From the NCBI GenBank assembly GCA_024698325.1, contig JAILRG010000103.1, forward strand, positions 1 through 64,000: DNA of 64,000 nt. Reading direction: 5' to 3'. This document shows positions 46,114 to 54,520 of the stretch, in pieces. The notes under the pieces are model-generated. The model was not told where the DNA came from. It was given only the letters and a program-made list of their open reading frames with translations, and did not search any database. Position numbers and translations under genes: made by a program. How positions within the stretch are numbered: the first letter of the stretch is position 1; each line of letters starts with the position of its first letter. The DNA comes from Treponema sp. (GTDB lineage: Bacteria; Spirochaetota; Spirochaetia; Treponematales; Treponemataceae).

Positions 46114-47496
46114 ATGATTCACATTTTTGGAAATACGGTACCTTCTTGCCGCAGTGAGACGGCGAATTTTTTTAAGTCGCTGTTTAAAATCGTCACCCCC
46201 ATAGCGCTGCAAAACCTTATTTCGGCAGCGGTTCATTCCGCAGATGTCATTATGCTCGGATATGTAGGTCAGACGGCGCTGGCGGCGGCATCGCTTGCCG
46301 GTCAGGTGCAGTTTGTGCTGCTGCTTTTTTTTGTCGGAATGTCCAGCGGCCTTATCATGCTTACCGCGCAGTATTGGGGTAAAAAGGATGCGGTCTCTAT
46401 CGAGACGCTGACCGGCATTGCTTTTAAGCTTTCCTGTTCTGCCGGGCTTATCTTTTCGCTGGCAGCTTTTTTTATGCCACATCGGCTGATGCAGATTTTT
46501 ACCGGCGACAGCGCCATGATTGCAGAGGGGGCAAAATACCTTAAGCTCGTGGCTCCTTCCTATTTCTGTATGTCGGTGTCGCAGGTCTTTCAGGCGGTAT
46601 TCAAGAGCATCGAGCGCGTAAAAACGGTCACGGTGCTTACAATCAGCGCTTTGCTTCTGAACATCGCTCTGAATGCCGCTTTTATTTTTGGCTGGGGCAT
46701 ATTCCCTGCGCTTGCAATTCGCGGTGTCGCTCTGGCTACAACCATAGCCCGCATTATCGAAATGTGTGCCTGTATCTGGGTTGCCTCCCGCTTGAAGGAG
46801 CTGCATCTGGGGCTTTCCATTTTGCTCAGAAAAAACAAGCTGCTCTTAAAGGATTTCTTCCATTTTGCACTTCCGGCGCTGGGAAACGAGTTTGTCTGGG
46901 GCGCCGCCTTTGCGATGTACTCTGTCATTCTCGGGCATCTTGGCGAGGATATTGTTGCGGCAAATTCTGTTGCGGGCGTGGTCCGTAACCTTGCTTCCGT
47001 GCTGTGCTTTGGCATGGCGTATGGCGGTGCCATTCTTTTAGGAAAAGAAATGGGGGGCGGAAATCTTGAGAAAGCAAAGCGTGATGCCGGACTTTTGTGG
47101 CGCATTACGGTACTTGCAGGGCTTGCCGGTGGCATTATCATTGCGCTGTCATTTCCGGCCGTGCAGCGGATTGCCCGGCTGAATGCGGCGTCGCTTTCGA
47201 TGCTGCGCTGGCTGCTTTTTGTAAACGGTGCAAGCGTTTTTGGCGCTTCTGTAAATACGGTGCTTATCTGCGGTATTTTCCGTGCTGGAGGGGATGCCCG
47301 TACGGGCTTTATCATTGACAGTATCTGTATGTGGCTGGTATCTGTTCCGCTGGGGCTTATCTGTGCATTTGTGCTGCACCTGCCGCCGGTTCTTGTCTAC
47401 TTGATTCTGTATTTAGATGAGTTTGAAAAGATGCCCTTCATCATAAGCCATTACCGCAGCGGCAAATGGCTTATGAATATCACGAGAGAGTTTTAA
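46114..47496 (+). CDS. MATE family efflux transporter
   Basis: KIVTPIALQNLISAAVHSADVIMLGYVGQTALAAASLAGQ; 12 TM pattern. Confidence 0.93.
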   Translation: MIHIFGNTVPSCRSETANFFKSLFKIVTPIALQNLISAAVHSADVIMLGYVGQTALAAASLAGQVQFVLLLFFVGMSSGLIMLTAQYWGKKDAVSIETLTGIAFKLSCSAGLIFSLAAFFMPHRLMQIFTGDSAMIAEGAKYLKLVAPSYFCMSVSQVFQAVFKSIERVKTVTVLTISALLLNIALNAAFIFGWGIFPALAIRGVALATTIARIIEMCACIWVASRLKELHLGLSILLRKNKLLLKDFFHFALPALGNEFVWGAAFAMYSVILGHLGEDIVAANSVAGVVRNLASVLCFGMAYGGAILLGKEMGGGNLEKAKRDAGLLWRITVLAGLAGGIIIALSFPAVQRIARLNAASLSMLRWLLFVNGASVFGASVNTVLICGIFRAGGDARTGFIIDSICMWLVSVPLGLICAFVLHLPPVLVYLILYLDEFEKMPFIISHYRSGKWLMNITREF

Positions 47497-47500
47497 AGGG

Positions 47501-47806
47501 CTATCTTCTGTGGATGTTTGCAACTTCGTCGAAGAATCTGCCGCCGCGTTTTGCTGAGGCAGAGGTTCGGCGAACGCTGAGCACTTTTGATTCAAACTCA
47601 CCCGTTTTTTTCATTGAAGCAACAAGGCTTTTTCCGGCAGAAGAAAGCCGGTTGTATTTCATCTGATACTGGTACGAATGAGTGACGCTGTAGTTAAAAA
47701 TGGTGCTGGAAAGCGTCAGAAACAAAACTGCCGCAGCTGCGACCATCACAAGTGAAAAGTGTTTCACTTTATTCACAAGCAGAGCTTCTTCCTGTTCCTT
47801 TGTCAT
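47501..47806 (-). CDS. Small single-TM protein, paralogue of 47990-48301
   Basis: aaggagg RBS before MTKEQEEALL; shares FNYSVTHSYQYQMKYNRLSSAGKSLVASMKKTGEFESKV ... RFFDEVANIH. Confidence 0.8.
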   Translation of the reverse strand: MTKEQEEALLVNKVKHFSLVMVAAAAVLFLTLSSTIFNYSVTHSYQYQMKYNRLSSAGKSLVASMKKTGEFESKVLSVRRTSASAKRGGRFFDEVANIHRR

Positions 47807-47989
47807 CGTTTTCCTCCTTAAACTTTGTGTAATCATGCCGTTACAGGCATCCTGTTTTTAGTATCGGAAGTTTCACTTTATTTGTTACAGTTATTTTCCT
47901 TAAGCAAAACTTGCAAATATCACATACCGGTGCGATAATATGTCTGAGGGGGGCAGACTTGATGTAATTTTGACTGAGGAGGTACCGAT

Positions 47990-48301
47990 ATGGCAAAGAT
48001 GAGTAGAGAAGAGAAACTTGTACAGACGGTGAAGAAGATTGTCATCGGCTTAGTGGTGCTTGCAGTTCTGGTGTTTTTGACAATGTCCGCACGCATCTTT
48101 AATGTGAGTGTCTCAAATTCCGACCGGTATCAGAGTAATTACAACAAGCTTTCATCGTCAGAAAAGAGCATGGTAAAATCCATGAAGAAGACTGGCGAGG
48201 TTCAGTCAAAAGTAATGGGAAGCCGGCGAAGTACCGGTGGTAATGGCAGGTTCCTTGATGAAGTCGAGAAGATTCACAGCAAGGATAAAAAGAACAAATA
48301 G
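47990..48301 (+). CDS. Small single-TM protein, paralogue of 47501-47806
   Basis: gaggaggtaccgat RBS; FNVSVSNSDRYQSNYNKLSSSEKSMVKSMKKTGEVQSKV ... RFLDEVEKIH. Confidence 0.85.
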   Translation: MAKMSREEKLVQTVKKIVIGLVVLAVLVFLTMSARIFNVSVSNSDRYQSNYNKLSSSEKSMVKSMKKTGEVQSKVMGSRRSTGGNGRFLDEVEKIHSKDKKNK

Positions 48302-48312
48302 CAGATTGCAAT

Positions 48313-48456
48313 GCACGGACAGAAGCATAGCTTGTGTCAAAACAAAAACCGGCACGGAGGCCGGTGCACGGCGCCACGGATGGCGCTTACAAAAAAGCAC
48401 GGACAGAAGCACAGCTTCTGTCGACAAAAAAAACGCCACGGATGGCGTTTTTTTTG
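48313..48456. repeat. Array of hairpins with shared CACGGA motif, ending in a terminator
   Basis: gcacggacagaagcAyagcttStgtc at 48313-48338 and 48397-48422; ccggcacggaggccgg, gcgccacggatggcgc, acgccacggatggcgtttttttt hairpins. Confidence 0.85.
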
Positions 48457-48458
48457 TC

Positions 48459-49688
48459 CTAGTCCATATAGTACGTTTTGATTGGCGGGAAGCCGTTAAA
48501 CGCTACGCTTGCGTAGGTTGACGTATAGGCTCCCGTCGAAAGCCAGTAGAGCCTGTCGCCGGCTTTTAGCGAGAGCGGCAGCTTGTACTTAAAGTCTTCG
48601 TACATAATGTCGGCGCTGTCGCAGGTGGGGCCAGCCAGAATCACTTCGCCTTCTTTTGCGCCCGGCTCGTCCTTGCTCGAAATAACCGGGTATTTGATGG
48701 ACTCGTCCATCGTCTCTACAAGCCCGTTGAATTTACCGGAATCCTGATAGACCCAGCGCTGCAGGGCAGTATTGTTCTTGCGGCTTACAAGCACGACTTC
48801 GCTCGTTAAGATGCCGCAGTCACCGACTAACGAGCGGCCCGGTTCAAGAATGATGTGCGGAATTTCGTCACCGAAGTCATCATGCAGATACCGGGTAATT
48901 TCAGACGCATAGGTTTCAAGCTCGTTTGCCGCCTGAATGTAGTGTGCGGGAAATCCGCCGCCCATGTTAATCATGGTAAGGCGAATGTCTTCCTCTTCCT
49001 CGAGTGAGGAGAACAGGTATTTTGTTTTTGCAATTGCGTCATTCCAGGCGCCTATGTCACGCTGCTGGCTTCCTACATGAAAGCTGATGCCGTACGGGGT
49101 AAGTCCCAGATCCCGGGCGAGCACAATCAAATCGTATGCCATATCCGGATGGCAGCCGAACTTGCGGCTTAACGGCCAGTCTGCGCTTACGCTGTTGTCA
49201 ATAAGCACGCGCACGTATACGCGGCTTCCCGGTGCCTGTTCAGCAATGTTCTTCAAATCATCCTTGCTGTCAGTGGCAAACATGCGCACGCCCTTATCGT
49301 AAAAATACTTAATGTCGCGGGCTTTTTTAATCGTGTTGCCGTACGAGATGCGGTCGGGATGCACATTCAGTGCAAGGACTGCGTCAAGCTCATAGCGGGA
49401 CGCAATGTCAAAGCATGAGCCAAGCTCGGCAAGCATGGAAACGACCGGACTTCCGGGGTTCGACTTGACGGCATAATAAATCTGCGCATACGGAAAAGAA
49501 TCCCGCAGCTTGATGTAATTTCGTTTAATCTGGTGAAGATTTATAACGACATTGGGTGTTTCCAAATCCTTTGAAAACTCCAGAAAGCGATTCCACTCGG
49601 AATCAGAAATAAAGTCAGCACGATTGAACAAACCGGTACCACCTTTATGAAGGGAATGATAGAAATCCGCAAAGGGATAGGAACGCAT
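48459..49688 (-). CDS. Type III PLP-dependent decarboxylase (ornithine/lysine decarboxylase-like)
   Basis: YYAVKSNPGSPVVSMLAELGSCFDIASRYELD, SFHVGSQQRD, NMGGGFP, EPGRSLVGDCG, AGPTCDSADIM. Confidence 0.92.
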   Translation of the reverse strand: MRSYPFADFYHSLHKGGTGLFNRADFISDSEWNRFLEFSKDLETPNVVINLHQIKRNYIKLRDSFPYAQIYYAVKSNPGSPVVSMLAELGSCFDIASRYELDAVLALNVHPDRISYGNTIKKARDIKYFYDKGVRMFATDSKDDLKNIAEQAPGSRVYVRVLIDNSVSADWPLSRKFGCHPDMAYDLIVLARDLGLTPYGISFHVGSQQRDIGAWNDAIAKTKYLFSSLEEEEDIRLTMINMGGGFPAHYIQAANELETYASEITRYLHDDFGDEIPHIILEPGRSLVGDCGILTSEVVLVSRKNNTALQRWVYQDSGKFNGLVETMDESIKYPVISSKDEPGAKEGEVILAGPTCDSADIMYEDFKYKLPLSLKAGDRLYWLSTGAYTSTYASVAFNGFPPIKTYYMD

Positions 49689-49815
49689 AATATAAAAAAA
49701 TGCTCTATGGGGCTAGTGTTTTTTCAAAAATAATTTGTTTTTTTTGCGCTAGGCATGGGGCTTGCGCGTGTTTTTCGGCATTGCATTTTTCCCTTAGAAC
49801 CGCAATAATACGCCC

Positions 49816-51237
49816 ATGGAAACACGCAATATTTTTGAGAATTTGTCTTGTATCGACCACCGCTATTCACTTTCTGAGGCGGCTGTTTTTGAGGGGCTTT
49901 CACGCCACATTTCCGAACAGGCTTCCGTCCGCTCCTGTGCTAAGTGCGAAGCCGCTCTGGTAAAGGCTCACCTGGCTATCCGTGGCAAGCTGACTGACGA
50001 GCTTGCAAAAACACTGGATGAAGTTGCTGCAAACATAGACCCGGAAGAAGTCTACAAGGAAGAAGAGAAGACTCAGCATAACATTCGTGCGCTGGTAAAT
50101 GTGATGAAGACAAAAGTCCCGGCAGAAGTTGCGCCGCTGGTACATCTGGGTGCTACCAGCGTGGATATCCTTGATACAGCGCTTTCTATGCGTATGCGTG
50201 ATGCGGTGCAGCAGGTTGTGCTTCCTGAACTGAAAGAGCTTGAAAAGGCGCTGTGTACGATTGCAGAGCGCGAATGTGAAACACCCCAGGTTGGCCGCAC
50301 TCACGGTCAGCATGCTGTTCCGATTACATTCGGCTGGACTATTGCAGAATTCGTAAGCCGTCTGGGTAAATCAATCCTCCGCATTGAAGAATTAAGCAAC
50401 CAGCTTAAGGGTAAGCTTGCCGGTCCGGTTGGCGCATACAACGGTCCGAGCATGATTGTTTCCGACCCGGAAGACCTCGAAAAACGCTACCTTTCATACC
50501 TGGGACTTGAACCGAGCGAATACTCAAATCAGCTGGTTGAGCCTGAGTATCTTTTGCGTATGCTGCTTGAATGCAATGTGGCGTTCGGCATTATCGCAAA
50601 CCTTGCGGATGACCTCCGCAACCTGCAGAGAAGCGAAATCGGCGAAGTGTTCGAGTATTTCAGCGCAACACAGGTCGGTTCTTCTACAATGCCTCAGAAG
50701 CGCAATCCATGGAACAGCGAGCATGTAAAATCACTGTGGAAGGCAATGGCTCCGCGTGTAATGACATTCTACATGGATCAGATTTCAGAACATCAGCGCG
50801 ATCTTACAAACAGTGCAAGCCAGCGCTTTATCAGCGACTACATTACCGGCTTTACGATGGCCGTCGCCCGTATGAAGAAGGTCGTTAGCGGACTTCAGGC
50901 TGATAAAGAATCTATGGCCCGCACGCTTGCTGCTGCCGGCGGTAAGGTAAAAGGTGGCGTGCTTGCAGAACCGGCATACATCCTGCTTGGAGAAGCCGGA
51001 GTAAATGACGGACACGAAGTCATCAGAAAGATTACGCTTGAAGCAGAGCAGACCGGAAAGACGTTCTTTGAAGTGCTTAAGACTCATACCGAGGCATTCG
51101 CAAAGATTACGGCTCAGCTTGAAAAGCTTGGCGTAAAAGACGCTGCAACATTCTTCGAAAATCCGGCCCGTTACCGCGGTCTGGCTGCAGAAAAGAGTAA
51201 GCGCCTGGCACAGAAATACGCCGCTTTAATGCAGTAA
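49816..51237 (+). CDS. purB: Adenylosuccinate lyase
   Basis: HLGATSVDILDTAL, GRTHGQHAVPITFGW, STMPQKRNPWNSEH signature. Confidence 0.96.
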   Translation: METRNIFENLSCIDHRYSLSEAAVFEGLSRHISEQASVRSCAKCEAALVKAHLAIRGKLTDELAKTLDEVAANIDPEEVYKEEEKTQHNIRALVNVMKTKVPAEVAPLVHLGATSVDILDTALSMRMRDAVQQVVLPELKELEKALCTIAERECETPQVGRTHGQHAVPITFGWTIAEFVSRLGKSILRIEELSNQLKGKLAGPVGAYNGPSMIVSDPEDLEKRYLSYLGLEPSEYSNQLVEPEYLLRMLLECNVAFGIIANLADDLRNLQRSEIGEVFEYFSATQVGSSTMPQKRNPWNSEHVKSLWKAMAPRVMTFYMDQISEHQRDLTNSASQRFISDYITGFTMAVARMKKVVSGLQADKESMARTLAAAGGKVKGGVLAEPAYILLGEAGVNDGHEVIRKITLEAEQTGKTFFEVLKTHTEAFAKITAQLEKLGVKDAATFFENPARYRGLAAEKSKRLAQKYAALMQ

Positions 51238-51305
51238 GAAACAATCTGTCTGGACGAAATTTGCTTTGTACGTGATTGCAGCGTTCGTCCAGAACCAGCA
51301 TACGA

Positions 51306-51331
51306 GCGCCGGCTGCTGCCGGCGTTTTTTT
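51306..51331 (+). terminator. Intrinsic terminator
   Basis: gcgccggctgctgccggcgttttttt. Confidence 0.8.
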
Positions 51332-51426
51332 ATGTCTCATGCGCCCGTGCTCTGCGCAGCCGGCTTTATCAGCAATTTCCCAAAAATCGCTTTTTCCGTT
51401 TTATGCTTTGTGGTATGATTCCCGCC

Positions 51427-52215
51427 ATGAATCCGATTTCTAATTTTCACACGCATACGTATTTGTGTAAGCATGCTGCAGGTCATCCTGCAGATTATCA
51501 TAAACAGGCGCTTCTAGACGGCTGCACTGCGCTCGGTTTTTCTGACCATTGCCCGTACCCGGACGCGATGCCCGATTTCTGGCCCCATGTCCGCATGTCG
51601 CTTGAGGAAGCGCCCGGCTATGTCCGCGAGGTGCAGGCCCTGAAAGCGTCTTCGCCCTTTCCTGTGTATCTCGGTTTTGAATGCGAATGGGACAGCCGGT
51701 ATGCAAGCTGGTATCAGGATGGCTTAAAGGGCGAGTTCGGCGCGGACTATCTTGTTCTTGGCTCTCACTGGCTTACAAAAGGGGATTCTCATCTCTATAT
51801 CGCGGACGAAATGGAAAAAGCGTCGCTTTTTACCTATACCGACCAGACAATTCAGGCGATGCAGTCCGGGCTGTTTGCCTTCCTTGCGCATCCTGACCTC
51901 TGCATGGCGTTCGGACGCGCCTGGGATGCCGATGTGGAATCCTGCATGAAAGCGCTTATTGCCTGTGCGAAAGATTTGAACATGCCGATTGAGGTGAACG
52001 GGCTTGGCATGCACAAAAAAATGTGCCAGACCGAAAGAGGCATGCGCTATGCCTATCCTGTTGACGAATTCTGGACGCTGGCGGCAGAGGCGGGGGTGCC
52101 TGTCATCTGTAATGCGGATGCTCACGACCCGAAGATTGTTATGGCATGGGCTAAGGAATCCCGGGAGTATGCCGCCCGCTTTGGTATCGTGCCGGTAGAG
52201 TCAATTTTTGCCTGA
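51427..52215 (+). CDS. PHP-domain histidinol-phosphatase
   Basis: NFHTHTYLCKHAAGHPADYHKQALLDGCTALGFSDHCPYP, HPDLCMAFGR, CNADAHDPK. Confidence 0.92.
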   Translation: MNPISNFHTHTYLCKHAAGHPADYHKQALLDGCTALGFSDHCPYPDAMPDFWPHVRMSLEEAPGYVREVQALKASSPFPVYLGFECEWDSRYASWYQDGLKGEFGADYLVLGSHWLTKGDSHLYIADEMEKASLFTYTDQTIQAMQSGLFAFLAHPDLCMAFGRAWDADVESCMKALIACAKDLNMPIEVNGLGMHKKMCQTERGMRYAYPVDEFWTLAAEAGVPVICNADAHDPKIVMAWAKESREYAARFGIVPVESIFA

Positions 52216-52269
52216 TTTCTTCAGCTGCCAGTGAACCGCAAAAAAAGTGAAGAAAAAAACAAAAACATA

Positions 52270-52299
52270 TTGACTAAGTAGGTAATATGCTGGTATATT
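52270..52299 (+). promoter_or_regulatory. Extended -10 promoter of the metY leader
   Basis: TTGACT (52270-52275), 18 bp, TGG-TATATT (52294-52299). Confidence 0.7.
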
Positions 52300-52312
52300 C
52301 AGCACATAAACA

Positions 52313-52331
52313 ACCTACTTGTTGGGTAGGT
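52313..52331. promoter_or_regulatory. Inverted repeat operator candidate
   Basis: ACCTAC-TTGTTGG-GTAGGT; the half-site gtaggtaat also sits between -35 and -10. Confidence 0.5.
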
Positions 52332-52346
52332 ATTAAAAAGCTGTAA

Positions 52347-52454
52347 GGAGGCATGATAAAAATTACGTCCGTGTAATTTTTATCATTTGCAGATTTTGCC
52401 GTTGGCAAAACTGCGATTCCCTGCCTCCATGCAAGGCCGCTAAAGCGGTTTTTA
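52347..52454 (+). promoter_or_regulatory. Structured 5' leader of metY with three-way-junction-like fold and terminator-like hairpin
   Basis: P1 GGAGGCA/TGCCTCC (52347-52353/52422-52428); P2 ATGATAAAAATTAC-gtccgt-GTAATTTTTATCAT (52353-52386); P3 GCAGaTTTTGCC-gtt-GGCAAAACTGC (52389-52414); then CCGC-taaa-GCGG-TTTTT (52437-52453). Confidence 0.75.
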
Positions 52455-52469
52455 TCAAGGAGGCGCAGA

Positions 52470-52544
52470 ATGATACTTTACTTTGAAAAGCTTGTCCGTG
52501 AAAATTTCCGCAACGGACTCATGCGCCGCTGTTGTCTCTGCTAG
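52470..52544 (+). CDS. Cys-rich leader peptide MILYFEKLVRENFRNGLMRRCCLC
   Basis: aaggagg SD 6 nt upstream; 24 codons ending Arg-Arg-Cys-Cys-Leu-Cys; 100 nt upstream of the cysteine/homocysteine synthesis gene. Confidence 0.75.
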   Translation: MILYFEKLVRENFRNGLMRRCCLC

Positions 52545-52644
52545 GCTGAAAGTCCTTCAGTCTTCAACCTTTACTAAAAACAAATATCTCATATCAATTT
52601 TATAACATGGGGAAAGGTATGCCCCAAAAAGAGGAGACAGCACT

Positions 52645-53928
52645 ATGGCACAGTACAAATTTGAAACATTGCAGTTACATGTAGGACAGGAATCAGCAGA
52701 CCCGGCGACAGACGCCCGCGCGGTTCCGATTTATCAGACGACATCGTACGTTTTTCATAATTCAAAGCATGCGGCAGACCGCTTCGGGCTGGCAGATGCA
52801 GGAAACATCTACGGCCGTCTTACAAACTCAACGCAGGATGTGTTTGAAAAGCGCATTGCCGCACTCGAGGGTGGAAGCGCGGCGCTGGCAGTGGCTTCTG
52901 GAGCCGCAGCCATCACTTACACGATTCAGGCGCTGGCAGCGAACGGTGGCCACATTGTAGCCCAGAAGACAATCTACGGCGGCAGCTACAACCTTTTGGC
53001 TCATACGCTTCCGCAGTACGGCATTACAACGACATTTGTGAATGCGCACGACCTGAAAGAGGTGGAAGGCGCCATTAAGGAAAATACCCGTGCCATCTAC
53101 CTTGAGACGCTCGGAAACCCGAATAGTGATATTCCCGACATTGATGAGATTGCAAAGATTGCCCACAAGCACGGGCTTCCGCTCGTCATTGACAACACGT
53201 TTGGAACGCCGTATCTGATTCGTCCAATCGAGCATGGAGCGGACATTGTCGTTCATTCTGCGACAAAATTCCTGGGCGGTCACGGAACGACGCTGGGCGG
53301 CGTCATTGTAGAAAGCGGTAAATTCGACTGGAAGGCAAGCGGAAAATACGCAAATATTGCAGCTCCCAATCCCAGCTACCATGGAATTTCATTCTACGAT
53401 GCGGTAGGACCTGCTGCTTTTGTAACCTACATCCGCGCAATCCTGCTCCGGGACACAGGCGCTACGATTTCTCCGTTCAATGCGTTCCTGCTGCTGCAGG
53501 GCGTGGAGACGCTTTCGCTCAGACTTGACCGCCACGCAGAGAATACGAAAAAGGTGGTTGAATTCCTGAAAAAGCATCCTAAGGTTGCAAAAGTGAATCA
53601 TCCGTCTCTTCCTGAGCATCCGGATCATGCGCTGTATCAGAAATACTTCCCGCAGGGCGGCGGTTCAATCTTTACATTCGAGATTAAAGGCGGCAGGGAG
53701 GAAGCATGGGCATTCATCGACAACCTGCAGATTTTCAGCCTGCTTGCAAATGTTGCAGACGTAAAATCACTGGTGATTCATCCTGCAAGCACAACCCACA
53801 GCCAGCTGAATGATGCGGAGCTTGCAGAGCAGGGAATCTCTCAGAGCACAATCCGCCTGTCCATTGGTACCGAGCATATTGATGACATCATTGCTGACCT
53901 GGAGAGAGGCTTCGCTGCAATAAAGTAG
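52645..53928 (+). CDS. metY: O-acetylhomoserine aminocarboxypropyltransferase / cysteine synthase
   Basis: FETLQLHVGQESADPATDARAVPIYQTTSYVF, VVHSATKFLGGHGTTLGG; gaggag RBS. Confidence 0.95.
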   Translation: MAQYKFETLQLHVGQESADPATDARAVPIYQTTSYVFHNSKHAADRFGLADAGNIYGRLTNSTQDVFEKRIAALEGGSAALAVASGAAAITYTIQALAANGGHIVAQKTIYGGSYNLLAHTLPQYGITTTFVNAHDLKEVEGAIKENTRAIYLETLGNPNSDIPDIDEIAKIAHKHGLPLVIDNTFGTPYLIRPIEHGADIVVHSATKFLGGHGTTLGGVIVESGKFDWKASGKYANIAAPNPSYHGISFYDAVGPAAFVTYIRAILLRDTGATISPFNAFLLLQGVETLSLRLDRHAENTKKVVEFLKKHPKVAKVNHPSLPEHPDHALYQKYFPQGGGSIFTFEIKGGREEAWAFIDNLQIFSLLANVADVKSLVIHPASTTHSQLNDAELAEQGISQSTIRLSIGTEHIDDIIADLERGFAAIK

Positions 53929-53937
53929 TTGGAGCTT

Positions 53938-54516
53938 TTAGCGGCTTACATACTCAAGATTCGAAAAAGGAACGAAAGGCGCCTGTGAGGTTTCATGGGC
54001 GCCTGTTATTTTTTCCATGTAGAGCAGGTTGTACCATCGGTTGAATTTGTATCCGCAGGCCGTAAGTCTTCCGACTGTGCTGTAGCCGAGCGCCGTATGA
54101 AAATGCTCGCTGTTTCTTGAAAGGTACTCGTCATCTTCCGTTTTTGGCTCGGCGATGCAGGCATACAGGTTTGTCACATGCTGCCGCGCGAGAATCTGTT
54201 CCAGTTTAGCATACAGAAGCTTTCCTATTCCCAGCCTGTGATAGTTCCGGTCGATGTAGATGGACGTTTCTACTGCCCAGTCAAATGCGGCGCGGCTTCT
54301 GAATCTTCCTGCGTATGCATAGCCTGCAATTTTTCCGTCGGCCTCTGCGACTAGGTAGGGGTAGTTTTTGAGCGTGGTGGAAATCCGCCGGGTAAACTCA
54401 TCCAGAGTCGGTACTTCGTATTCGAATGTGATGGCAGTGTTTGTTACATACCATGCATACAGCGAGCGCAGGCTTTCTGCGTCTTCTTGCGTTGCGTTTC
54501 TGATTGTTACGGTCAT
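53938..54516 (-). CDS. GNAT N-acetyltransferase (phosphinothricin acetyltransferase-like)
   Basis: TVTIRNATQEDAESLRSLYAWYVTNTAITFEYEVP, SIYIDRNYHRLGIGKLLYAKLEQIL. Confidence 0.9.
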   Translation of the reverse strand: MTVTIRNATQEDAESLRSLYAWYVTNTAITFEYEVPTLDEFTRRISTTLKNYPYLVAEADGKIAGYAYAGRFRSRAAFDWAVETSIYIDRNYHRLGIGKLLYAKLEQILARQHVTNLYACIAEPKTEDDEYLSRNSEHFHTALGYSTVGRLTACGYKFNRWYNLLYMEKITGAHETSQAPFVPFSNLEYVSR

Positions 54517-54520
54517 AGTG

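Noticed and set aside
46003-46806. 267-aa minus-strand ORF (and 46590-47315)
   Set aside because: Antisense to the MATE gene; Arg/Lys/His-rich composition typical of shadow frames.
52347-52454. SAM-I (S-box) riboswitch
   Set aside because: Expected core strings (GAGGGA, GGCAACC-type) are not present; the fold has a different helix order.
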